Assembly (NCBI GenBank): GCA_900759225.1
Contig: CAAEUM010000338.1
Coordinates: forward strand, 1-12,883
Direction: 5' to 3'
DNA length: 12,883 nt
Source: Lachnospiraceae bacterium
Lineage (GTDB): Bacteria > Bacillota > Clostridia > Lachnospirales > Lachnospiraceae
Shown: positions 1 to 6,182 of the stretch, in pieces
How the letters are laid out: each line of letters begins with the position of its first letter
Numbering within the stretch: position 1 is the first letter of the stretch
Translations under genes and position numbers: made by a program
The notes under the pieces: model-generated
What the model was told of the DNA's origin: nothing
What the model saw: the letters and a program-made list of their open reading frames with translations, nothing else
The model's database searches: none

Positions 1-164
1 CACCGGAGATCTATGAACATTACAGGACACTTCAGGACATCTTCCGCAGGGAGATAAGGGCTGCCCTGAACCGCAGAGAAACAGACGGGCGTCTGGCAGC
101 GATCATAAAGCGGGGCTGTGACAATAAAACCCTGTTGGCGGAAAAGTATGAGGCTTACATTTAA
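1..164 (+). CDS. C-terminal fragment, possibly the ABC sugar-binding protein (5' end outside window)
   Basis: An open frame enters the window and stops at TAA 162-164, giving about 53 residues in frame from position 3. The visible peptide is highly charged and helical-looking, with no recognisable motif, and ends in EKYEAYI. It sits 23 nt upstream of two sugar ABC permeases, the usual place for the cognate extracellular solute-binding protein, whose C-terminus is also typically an amphipathic helix. That context is the only basis for the suggestion. Another carbohydrate-locus gene is possible. The frame is convincing as coding because it reads continuously to a stop just ahead of the next gene's ribosome binding site. 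Confidence 0.5.
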   Translation, partial: PEIYEHYRTLQDIFRREIRAALNRRETDGRLAAIIKRGCDNKTLLAEKYEAYI

Positions 165-187
165 AGAAGCATTTCGGAGGTGTTAAT

Positions 188-1081
188 ATGAAAAAGAAGA
201 AAGGGTTCTGGGCACTTAATATTGGTCTTTTGTATATTCTGCCCTGGCTTGTGGGATTCCTCCTTTTTAAGGTCTATCCTTTTATGTCTTCACTGTACTA
301 CAGTTTTACCAATTACGATCTGTTTAAGGGAATCAGCAAAGTGGGGCTGATGAATTATGAGAAAATATTTACGGATGAGGATATTATCCGGGCGTTTGTA
401 GTTACCTTTAAGTATGCTATTTTTGATGTGCCCTTAAAGCTGACCTTCGCCCTGTTTATTGCTTATATTTTGAACTTTAAACTGAAGGGCGTAAACTTTT
501 TCAGGACAGCTTACTATATCCCGTCAATCTTAGGAGGCTCCATTGCCATTGCTATTTTGTGGAGGGCTGTGTTTAATACGGATGGATTGATCAATACAGT
601 GATCACCTTTTTTGGAGGTCCGAAAATAAACTGGATGGCCGGTGACATGAGCGCCATGATGGTGATCGTACTTTTGAGGGTATGGCAGTTTGGCTCTGCT
701 ATGGTTATTTTCCTGGCGGCCTTAAAGGGCGTATCGGAGGACTTATATGAGGCGGCAGCCATTGACGGTGCAGGAAAATGGACACAGTTCTTTCAGATTA
801 CGGTTCCCCTGATCACACCGGTTATTTTCTATAATCTGATAACCCAGCTGTGCCAGGCCTTCCAGGAGTTTAACGCACCATTCCTGGTAACCAAGGGAGG
901 CCCCAACGGGGCAACTACCCTGATTTCCATGCTGATCTATAACAATGCATTCCTCCGCCATAAGATGGGCATGGCAAGTGCGCAGGCATGGCTCCTGTTC
1001 TTGATCGTAATGACGTTGACGGCAGTTGCATTTATCAGTCAGAAGCACTGGGTTTACTATTCGGATGAGGATGGGAGGTAG
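188..1081 (+). CDS. Carbohydrate ABC transporter permease, MalF/UgpA (LplB-like) type
   Basis: This 297-residue inner-membrane permease is one half of the channel of a CUT1-family sugar importer. It has a short basic N-terminus (MKKKKG), then hydrophobic segments near residues 12-35, 70-97, 107-128, 157-180, 208-225 and 263-284, consistent with six membrane spans. The cytoplasmic EAA loop that contacts the ATPase is at residues 188-194 (EAAAIDG). The start is ATG 188, with GGAGG at 176-180 upstream. The stop is 5 nt before the second permease, so the two are translationally coupled. No ATPase gene is present in the window. Substrate specificity cannot be read from the permease. The neighbouring GH28 enzyme suggests pectin-derived oligosaccharides (inference). 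Family assignment is confident. Confidence 0.93.
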   Translation: MKKKKGFWALNIGLLYILPWLVGFLLFKVYPFMSSLYYSFTNYDLFKGISKVGLMNYEKIFTDEDIIRAFVVTFKYAIFDVPLKLTFALFIAYILNFKLKGVNFFRTAYYIPSILGGSIAIAILWRAVFNTDGLINTVITFFGGPKINWMAGDMSAMMVIVLLRVWQFGSAMVIFLAALKGVSEDLYEAAAIDGAGKWTQFFQITVPLITPVIFYNLITQLCQAFQEFNAPFLVTKGGPNGATTLISMLIYNNAFLRHKMGMASAQAWLLFLIVMTLTAVAFISQKHWVYYSDEDGR

Positions 1082-1086
1082 GAAGG

Positions 1087-1938
1087 ATGACAAGAGAGAC
1101 AAAACGTAAGATCAGTACGGTAGTCCGCTACACCCTTTTGATCCTGGTGGGCCTGGTCATGGTCTATCCTTTGATCTGGATGGTGGGAGCTACCTTTAAG
1201 ACGAATTCCGAGATATTTACAAGCGCATGGTTCTGGCCGAAAAATCCGGTGTTTGACGGCTACAATGAGGCCTTCAAGAGCTACGGAGGAAAGATCGACC
1301 TGGTAAAATCCCTGATCAATACATACAAAATTGTAATTCCCAAGGTTATTTTTACAGTTATTTCTGCAACCATCACAGCCTACGGCTTCGGGCGCTTTGA
1401 GTTTAAGGGAAAGGGCATTTTCTTTGCACTGTTAATGTCTACGCTGTTCCTTCCCCAGGTTGTGTTAAATGCACCCCAGTACATTATGTTTAATAAGTGG
1501 AAATGGGTCAACACATACCTTCCTCTGGTTGTTCCGGCTATGTTTGCGGCAGATACCTACTTTGTATTTATGCTGATCCAGTTTCTGAGGGGAGTTCCCA
1601 AGGAACTGGAGGAGGCCGCCAAAATTGACGGCTGCAACACTTTAAAGACTCTTTGGTATGTGATCGTTCCCATGTTAAAGCCAGCGCTTGTATCCTGCGG
1701 GCTGTTCCAGTTCATGTGGACCAACAATGACTTCCAGGGGCCGCTGATCTACATTGCAGATATGGAAAAATACACAAACTCTGTATACCTGCGTATGTCC
1801 ATGGACGGAGATGTAGGTTTCCAGTGGAACCGTATTCTGGCAATGTCACTGATTTCAATTATTCCTTCGCTGGTAGTATTCTTCTGCGCACAGGATGCGT
1901 TTATTGATGGTATTGCAGCAGGAGGCGTAAAGGGTTAA
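1087..1938 (+). CDS. Carbohydrate ABC transporter permease, MalG/UgpE (LplC-like) type
   Basis: This 283-residue membrane protein is the second permease of the same CUT1 importer and should form a heterodimer with the preceding gene product. The hydrophobic segments fall near residues 14-35, 83-102, 111-131, 145-166, 192-211 and 252-268. The EAA loop is at residues 176-182 (EEAAKIDG region, with conserved D181-G182). The start ATG 1087 is preceded by GGAAGG (1080-1085), which overlaps the stop of the first permease. The MalG-type position after a MalF-type gene is standard for this transporter class. A hairpin follows 5 nt after the stop, so expression of the downstream hydrolase may be lower than that of the transporter (inference). 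Confidence 0.93.
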   Translation: MTRETKRKISTVVRYTLLILVGLVMVYPLIWMVGATFKTNSEIFTSAWFWPKNPVFDGYNEAFKSYGGKIDLVKSLINTYKIVIPKVIFTVISATITAYGFGRFEFKGKGIFFALLMSTLFLPQVVLNAPQYIMFNKWKWVNTYLPLVVPAMFAADTYFVFMLIQFLRGVPKELEEAAKIDGCNTLKTLWYVIVPMLKPALVSCGLFQFMWTNNDFQGPLIYIADMEKYTNSVYLRMSMDGDVGFQWNRILAMSLISIIPSLVVFFCAQDAFIDGIAAGGVKG

Positions 1939-1943
1939 ACTAG

Positions 1944-1985
1944 GAAGAGGATTCTCATGACTGGGGATCCTCCTTCTGGATTTTT
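1944..1985 (+). terminator. Possible weak terminator or processing hairpin between permease and GH28 genes
   Basis: GAAGAGGAT at 1944-1952 can pair with ATCCTC/TTC at 1967-1976, giving nine base pairs interrupted by one bulged C (1973) around a 14-nt loop. TTTTT follows at 1981-1985. The stem is modest and the T-run is 4 nt away from it, so complete termination is unlikely. It could instead give partial read-through or stabilise the 3' end of the transporter mRNA. Confidence 0.35.
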
Positions 1986-2018
1986 GGGAAGATTTTCGGG
2001 GAAAAGGAGCACTTAAAC

Positions 2019-3584
2019 ATGGAATTAAAGGTTATTTATAAGAATGCCAGATGTGCAGTGCTGGAGCTGGCAGACGGAGGCATCTACCACACAAAATCAT
2101 CATGGAATATTTATCTTGATCAGAAATTAGCAGCTGTAACAGACAAGGTAATCACCAGTCTTTACCATCTTGCACCGGATACGGAGTATGAGGTAATGGC
2201 GGAAAATGAGTCAGGTGACTGTATTATGACCTACTTTTCCACCAGTCGCGAGTTTGTCACCTTAAACGTAAAGGACTTCGGTGCAAAAGGGGACGGGGAA
2301 AATGATGATACTATCTTTATCCAGGCGGCCATTATGGCCTGCCCCAAGGAGAGCCGGGTACTTGTGCCGGCCGGGGTTTACCGTATTTCATCCCTGTTTC
2401 TGAAGGATGATGTGAGCCTTGAGCTGGATGAGGGTGCGGTTTTGTCTGCTTTTACGGACAGGGCGAAATTTCCGGTATTCAAAGGCATGATTCAGAGTTA
2501 TAATGAAAAGAATGAGTATAATCTGGGTACCTGGGAGGGAAATCCGCTGCCTATGTTTACGGCAGTGGTCACCGGTGTAAATGTTAAGAACGTTACAATT
2601 TACGGCCAGGGGATAATAGAGGGAAATGCAGGCTTTGAGGAGGACAACTGGTGGCACCTTCCCAAGGTGATGCGTGGGGCGTACCGTCCAAGGATGTTGT
2701 TTTTGGAGCGATGCGAGAATGTGGTTGTCCAGGGGATCAAGGTGCAGAACAGCCCCAGCTGGAACCTGCACCCTTATTTTTCCGATCATTTAAGATTTCT
2801 GGATCTGCAGGTCATAAATCCAAAGGTATCGCCCAACACAGACGGCCTTGATCCGGAATCCTGTCGGGATGTAGAGATCGCAGGAGTGTATTTTTCCCTG
2901 GGAGATGACTGCATTGCATTAAAATCCGGGAAAATTTATATGGGCTCTACCTATAAGCGGCCCTGTGAGGATGTGACCATACGACAGTGCTGCATGAGGG
3001 ATGGCCATGGTTCTGTTACCATTGGAAGCGAGATGGCAGGAGGCGTAAAAAAACTGACAGTGCGTGACTGCTTATTTTTGGAAACAGACCGGGGGCTCCG
3101 CATTAAGACAAGAAGAGGAAGGGGAAAGGATGCAGTTGTCCAGGGCATCCTGTTTGAAAATATCCGTATGGACCATGTGCGCACGCCCTTTGTGATCAAC
3201 TGCTTTTATTTCTGTGACCCGGACGGGCATACAGAGTACGTGCGCAGCAAGGAAGCAGGGCCTGTGGATGAGCGTCTGCCGGAAATAAAGAAGCTGACTT
3301 TCCGGAATATTGAGGCTTCTAACTGTCATGTGGCAGCAGCTTATATGTATGGGCTTCCGGAGAAAAAAATTGAACGGGTCGTTATGAGCCATGTTCATGT
3401 GACCTATGCAAAGGATGCCCAGGCAGGGCAGCCGGCTATGATGGAGGGCTGTGATGAACAGACCTGCCGTCAGGGGATCTATGCCAACAACATTGAGGAG
3501 CTTGAGCTGCATGATGTAAATATAGAGGGTCAGGCTGGGCTGGATATTGAGGCAGAAAATATTGGTGTGTATGTAAGGGATTAA
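2019..3584 (+). CDS. GH28 polygalacturonase-type hydrolase, cytoplasmic, with N-terminal FN3-like domain
   Basis: This 521-residue glycoside hydrolase of family 28 should cleave galacturonide linkages in pectin fragments by inversion. Residues 1-78 resemble a fibronectin-III fold, with the pattern L-APDTEYEV near 51-59. The pectate-lyase-type beta-helix begins at VKDFGAKGDG (84-93). All GH28 hallmarks are visible: NTDGLD (273-278), GDDCIALKSGK (295-305), GHGSVTIGS (329-337) and RIKT (361-364). The expected catalytic residues are therefore D275, D296, D297 and H330, with R361/K363 binding substrate. There is no signal peptide, so it should act inside the cell on imported oligogalacturonides, as exo-acting enzymes of this type do. 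An FN3 plus GH28 arrangement is known from the Yersinia enterocolitica exopolygalacturonase. The start is ATG 2019 after AAAAGGAG (2002-2009). Exact linkage specificity is not determinable; rhamnogalacturonan or xylogalacturonan fragments are alternatives. Confidence 0.92.
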   Translation: MELKVIYKNARCAVLELADGGIYHTKSSWNIYLDQKLAAVTDKVITSLYHLAPDTEYEVMAENESGDCIMTYFSTSREFVTLNVKDFGAKGDGENDDTIFIQAAIMACPKESRVLVPAGVYRISSLFLKDDVSLELDEGAVLSAFTDRAKFPVFKGMIQSYNEKNEYNLGTWEGNPLPMFTAVVTGVNVKNVTIYGQGIIEGNAGFEEDNWWHLPKVMRGAYRPRMLFLERCENVVVQGIKVQNSPSWNLHPYFSDHLRFLDLQVINPKVSPNTDGLDPESCRDVEIAGVYFSLGDDCIALKSGKIYMGSTYKRPCEDVTIRQCCMRDGHGSVTIGSEMAGGVKKLTVRDCLFLETDRGLRIKTRRGRGKDAVVQGILFENIRMDHVRTPFVINCFYFCDPDGHTEYVRSKEAGPVDERLPEIKKLTFRNIEASNCHVAAAYMYGLPEKKIERVVMSHVHVTYAKDAQAGQPAMMEGCDEQTCRQGIYANNIEELELHDVNIEGQAGLDIEAENIGVYVRD

Positions 3585-3642
3585 GAAGGAAGGAGCTCTT
3601 GGGGGGGAGCCGTCTTTTTAAAAGAAGCAGGAGGGGTTAAGT

Positions 3643-4638
3643 GTGGCAGTAACAATTAAAGATATAGCGCGGGAGGCAGGGGTGTCCTATTCTACGGTAT
3701 CCAGGGCTTTAAACGGTATTGGCTCTGAAAATTCTCCCAACCGTAAGGAAATTCTGCGCATTGCACAGGAAATGGGGTATGTGCCGAATCAGGCGGCGAT
3801 CCATCTGAAAAAGTCCTGTTCTCATGTGATTGGGCTTTATTTTTCAACCATCAGCAAAATGACATCGCCTTTCGTACTTCATGATGTGCTTACCGGGGTG
3901 TATGACATTACGGGAAGCCACTATAATGTGGTTGTAAAGGGTATTGATATGCATGAGCCGGGAACCTTAAACCCAAGCTATTTTGACGGTATCCTGGTGC
4001 TGTCCCAGCGGAATGAGGATATTGATTTTATGAATGAGGTCATGGGGAAAAAGATTCCCATGGTAGTTATCTGCCGGCAGGTAGATATAGATGCTCCCAA
4101 TGTGACTACGGATGAGTCCCTTGCAATGGAGCGGGCTATGGACTATCTGATCGAAAATGGCCACAGGAACATTGGTGTCATAGAGGGAAAGCCGGGGCTT
4201 GATTCTACCAGGCTGCGCCACCGGGGCTGGCGTGCTGCAATGCTGCGCCATGGCCTTGACCCGGATAAGCTTCCTGTGATCAGCGGGAATTACCGCTACG
4301 CCAGCGGCTATACGGCAGCCAGGCAGCTTTTAACCTATCATCCCACAGCGCTTTTGTGTTTTAATGATGAGATGGCCTTTGGCGCAAGAAGTGCCATTGC
4401 AGAGGCAGGCCTTAAGGTGCCGGAGGACGTATCCCTGATCGGGTTTGACAACTGGGATCTGTCCGGCTATTCTGACATGCACCTGACAACGGTGGAGCGG
4501 AATATGGGCGACATTGCCCGGGAAGGCACCCGTGTCCTGCTGCGCCGCCTGGATGAGGGAATTGTGGATAACCGCCGGGTGTATCTGAACAACCGGCTGA
4601 TCGTAAGAGATACGGTACGGAATCTGAATGAGGGGTAG
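3643..4638 (+). CDS. LacI-family transcriptional regulator
   Basis: This 331-residue DNA-binding repressor has the standard LacI layout. The N-terminal helix-turn-helix spans roughly residues 3-25 (IKDIAREAGVS...TVSRAL), followed by a hinge near 45-60 and a periplasmic-binding-protein-like sensor domain to the end. DGILVLSQ and LIGFDNWDLSGY are typical sensor-domain segments. The start is GTG 3643, supported by AGGAGGGG at 3629-3636 with 6-nt spacing and by the HTH falling at the very N-terminus. It lies 58 nt after the GH28 gene in the same direction and probably controls the transporter-hydrolase operon in response to a galacturonide-type ligand (inference). No convincing palindromic operator is visible in the window; it may lie upstream of the solute-binding-protein gene. 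Confidence 0.93.
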   Translation: MAVTIKDIAREAGVSYSTVSRALNGIGSENSPNRKEILRIAQEMGYVPNQAAIHLKKSCSHVIGLYFSTISKMTSPFVLHDVLTGVYDITGSHYNVVVKGIDMHEPGTLNPSYFDGILVLSQRNEDIDFMNEVMGKKIPMVVICRQVDIDAPNVTTDESLAMERAMDYLIENGHRNIGVIEGKPGLDSTRLRHRGWRAAMLRHGLDPDKLPVISGNYRYASGYTAARQLLTYHPTALLCFNDEMAFGARSAIAEAGLKVPEDVSLIGFDNWDLSGYSDMHLTTVERNMGDIAREGTRVLLRRLDEGIVDNRRVYLNNRLIVRDTVRNLNEG

Positions 4639-4643
4639 GAAGG

Positions 4644-4705
4644 GTGTCGCAAAATGAATGTCCTTAACTTATTGACATTGATTTCGCGGCACATTCTTCT
4701 TTTTT
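4644..4705 (+). terminator. Strong intrinsic terminator after the LacI gene
   Basis: Two 19-nt arms, 4644-4662 and 4674-4692, pair with 16 Watson-Crick pairs, one G-U and two mismatches around the 11-nt loop CTTAACTTATT. A pyrimidine-rich tail containing TTTTTT (4700-4705) follows. It begins 6 nt after the LacI stop codon and closes the pectin locus. No T-run flanks it on the minus strand, so it should not terminate the convergent toxin-antitoxin transcript efficiently. Confidence 0.75.
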
Positions 4706-4754
4706 ACTGAGAACAAAAGGAATAGGAAAGTGAAATGGATGTACTCACACTTTA

Positions 4755-5018
4755 CTATTTATTTCTGTAATGTGTGCCGCATTGTATGATTTCTATATGT
4801 TCGCCATTTATGCGAAATACAATTCTGTTTTTTTCATCAATGCGGACGCTCCAATATCCTGCAAGGTTTCCGCTCAGAGGTTCTGGCTTTCCCATACACT
4901 GATAGCCATTCCGGTCAATATCTGTTAAAAGCCGATTTATTTTCTTTAAGATTTTCTTGTCCTGCGTCTGCCAATGGAGGTATTCTTCCCATGCCTCGTC
5001 CAGCCATAGCTTTTTCAT
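4755..5018 (-). CDS. yoeB: YoeB-family mRNA endoribonuclease toxin
   Basis: This 87-residue toxin of the Txe/YoeB branch (RelE superfamily) cleaves mRNA at the ribosomal A site. Aligned without gaps to E. coli YoeB from memory, it keeps the family core: W5, W10, Y13, WQ (16-17), DK (20-21), KIN (26-28), GKPEPL (43-48), and the catalytic set E46, R59, R65, H83 and Y84. Differences include V58 in place of the first Arg of the WSRRI motif, N64 for His and F68 for Tyr, plus three extra C-terminal residues (RNK). The ATG at 5018-5016 overlaps the antitoxin stop by 4 nt (ATGA). AGAGGT (5030-5025, inside the antitoxin gene) is its ribosome binding site. The catalytic residues are intact, so it is probably active when not bound by antitoxin. 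Confidence 0.93.
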   Translation of the reverse strand: MKKLWLDEAWEEYLHWQTQDKKILKKINRLLTDIDRNGYQCMGKPEPLSGNLAGYWSVRIDEKNRIVFRINGEHIEIIQCGTHYRNK

Positions 5019-5275
5019 TCATCTACCTCTATCAGTTCGTGTTCTTTTAAGGTGCTTTTTCCGGAACGTATATCTGCTGTGCGCCGTTCAAGCTCTTTTA
5101 TGTTTTCGCTGCTGTAAAAAGGGTCAGCAGATAACTCAAAAGGGATACGGTTCTCTCTTATGACTGTTTTCAAAAAAATATTAATTGCAGCGGACATGCT
5201 TAAGCCAATTTCATCAAGAGTTCTTTCTGCGCTGCGCTTTACCTCATCATCTACACGCAAACTAATTTGTGCCAT
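5015..5275 (-). CDS. RelB/DinJ-family antitoxin
   Basis: This 86-residue antitoxin should neutralise the YoeB-like toxin encoded directly after it and repress their shared promoter. The N-terminus (MAQISLRVDDEVKRSAERTL, then IGLSMSAAINIFLK) is a ribbon-helix-helix DNA-binding and dimerisation domain typical of RelB/DinJ. The acidic C-terminal half (about residues 50-86) would wrap the toxin. I chose ATG 5275: GGGAG at 5288-5284 lies 8 nt upstream. A GTG at 5284 would add three residues (MIT) but sits on top of that ribosome binding site. YoeB toxins classically pair with Phd-fold YefM antitoxins, so the RHH partner is a non-textbook combination. The overlap with the toxin gene argues that it is the true partner. 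Confidence 0.9.
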   Translation of the reverse strand: MAQISLRVDDEVKRSAERTLDEIGLSMSAAINIFLKTVIRENRIPFELSADPFYSSENIKELERRTADIRSGKSTLKEHELIEVDE

Positions 5276-5301
5276 CGTGATCACTCCCTTCTATTACATA
5301 T

Positions 5302-5330
5302 ATTATATAGCATTTTGATTTATTAAACAA
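5302..5330 (-). promoter_or_regulatory. Promoter of the toxin-antitoxin operon
   Basis: On the minus strand TTGTTT (5330-5325) and a perfect TATAAT (5307-5302) are separated by 17 bp, and the -10 lies about 27 nt upstream of the antitoxin start. The -10 sits within a near-palindromic AT stretch (CTATATAATATATG). A 7-bp inverted repeat, ATTTTAA (5333-5339) and TTAAAAT (5352-5358), lies just upstream. Either could be the site of autorepression by the RHH antitoxin, but AT-richness makes chance repeats likely. Confidence 0.6.
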
Positions 5331-5444
5331 GTATTTTAATATACATTTGCTTTAAAATCCGAAAGATTGTAGTGAAGTGGTAAATAGCAAGGTAAACTGT
5401 AAACCGAGAGTCCTGTTTGTACGGTATACTGCATTTTTTCCTTC

Positions 5445-5473
5445 TTTACAGTCCTCCCATCAACAGGTATAAT
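5445..5473 (+). promoter_or_regulatory. Sigma-A-type promoter of apt
   Basis: TTTACA (5445-5450) and a perfect TATAAT (5468-5473) are separated by exactly 17 bp, about 70 nt upstream of the apt start. The promoter could also drive rel and genes beyond it if the apt-rel spacer allows read-through. Confidence 0.75.
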
Positions 5474-5544
5474 AGTATAGATATGATTCTGCGCAGTTTT
5501 GCTATGCCAGAGGATGAAGGATAAATGAAATGAGGTTTAAGAAT

Positions 5545-6069
5545 ATGAAGAGGTTGGAAGAATATGTAACAAGTATACCGGATTTTCCGGAGCCTGGTAT
5601 TATTTTCAGGGATGTAACGACGATCCTGCAGGATGCAGACGGCCTGGCCCTGGCAGTTGACAGTATCAGGGACATGCTTAAGGATGTGGATTATGATGTG
5701 GTTTTAGGGCCGGAGTCAAGAGGTTTCATTTTCGGTGTCCCTGTAGCCTATGCAGAGCATAAGCCATTTGTGCCGGTGCGCAAGAAGGGAAAGCTGCCGA
5801 GAGAGACAGTTTCTATTGAATATGCGCTGGAATACGGCACTGCAGAGATCGAGATGCATAAGGATTCCATTCAGCCGGGACAGAAGGTAGTCATTATTGA
5901 CGACCTGATCGCAACCGGAGGAACCACCGAGGCCATTGTCAAGCTGGTAGAACAGCTTGGGGGCCAGGTTGTAAAAATCTGCTTTGTAATGGAGCTGGCA
6001 GGGCTGAATGGCCGCGAGCATTTAAAGGGCTATGATGTAGAAGCAGCGATTGTTTATTCTGGAAAGTAA
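5545..6069 (+). CDS. apt: Adenine phosphoribosyltransferase
   Basis: This cytoplasmic purine-salvage enzyme converts adenine and PRPP to AMP and pyrophosphate. The protein has the APT N-terminus (IPDFPEPGIIFRDVT, adenine-binding hood), GPESRGFIFG, the flexible-loop region VPVRKKGKLP, and the PRPP-binding motif VVIIDDLIATGGT (about residues 116-127). I chose ATG 5545 (174 residues, the normal family length), with GAGGT at 5532-5536 and 8-nt spacing. An in-frame ATG at 5530 would add MRFKN and has only GAAGG upstream. It is the first gene of a plus-strand block followed by rel, a pairing common in Firmicutes that links purine salvage to (p)ppGpp metabolism. Confidence 0.96.
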   Translation: MKRLEEYVTSIPDFPEPGIIFRDVTTILQDADGLALAVDSIRDMLKDVDYDVVLGPESRGFIFGVPVAYAEHKPFVPVRKKGKLPRETVSIEYALEYGTAEIEMHKDSIQPGQKVVIIDDLIATGGTTEAIVKLVEQLGGQVVKICFVMELAGLNGREHLKGYDVEAAIVYSGK

Positions 6070-6075
6070 AGTATA

Positions 6076-6151
6076 CAGGCAGTGCCTATGCCCCTTCGCC
6101 TCTTGCATTTTCCGGCGAAAAAACTTACAATATGGCATAGGCGCAGGCCTG
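6076..6151 (+). other. Long nested stem-loop in the apt-rel spacer
   Basis: GCCTATGCC (6084-6092) pairs perfectly with GGCATAGGC (6134-6142). Two more pairs (G6082-C6144 and T6083-G6143) extend it. An outer stem CAGGC (6076-6080) with GCCTG (6147-6151) continues across a small internal loop. Inside lies a second hairpin, TTCGCC (6095-6100) with GGCGAA (6114-6119). The inner hairpin is followed by A residues, not T, so it is not an intrinsic terminator on either strand. It could be an RNA leader of rel, a processing site, or a dispersed palindromic repeat. Confidence 0.6.
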
Positions 6152-6182
6152 ATCAGTATCCATAAAGAAGGTGACGGCAGAT

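Noticed and set aside
743..1102. 119-codon minus-strand open frame opposite the first permease
   Set aside because: It lies wholly within a well-supported membrane protein gene, has no recognisable domain, and is antisense to conserved EAA-loop coding sequence.
3072..3512. 146-codon minus-strand open frame opposite the GH28 gene
   Set aside because: A shadow of the GH28 coding frame; the translated sequence shows no family features.
3595..3615. GCTC / GAGC hairpin followed by a T-run between the GH28 and LacI genes
   Set aside because: Only four Watson-Crick pairs plus possible wobbles; too weak to call a terminator in a spacer that also holds the LacI ribosome binding site.
4644..4692. Terminal inverted repeats of a transposable element
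   Set aside because: The arms are only 11 bp apart and are followed by a T-run directly after a stop codon, so a terminator explains them better; no target duplication is visible.
4727..4753. AAAGTG / CACTTT hairpin just after the toxin stop, read on the minus strand
   Set aside because: Six AT-rich pairs with a 15-nt loop and only a scattered T-rich tail; it may contribute to ending the toxin-antitoxin transcript but is not convincing alone.
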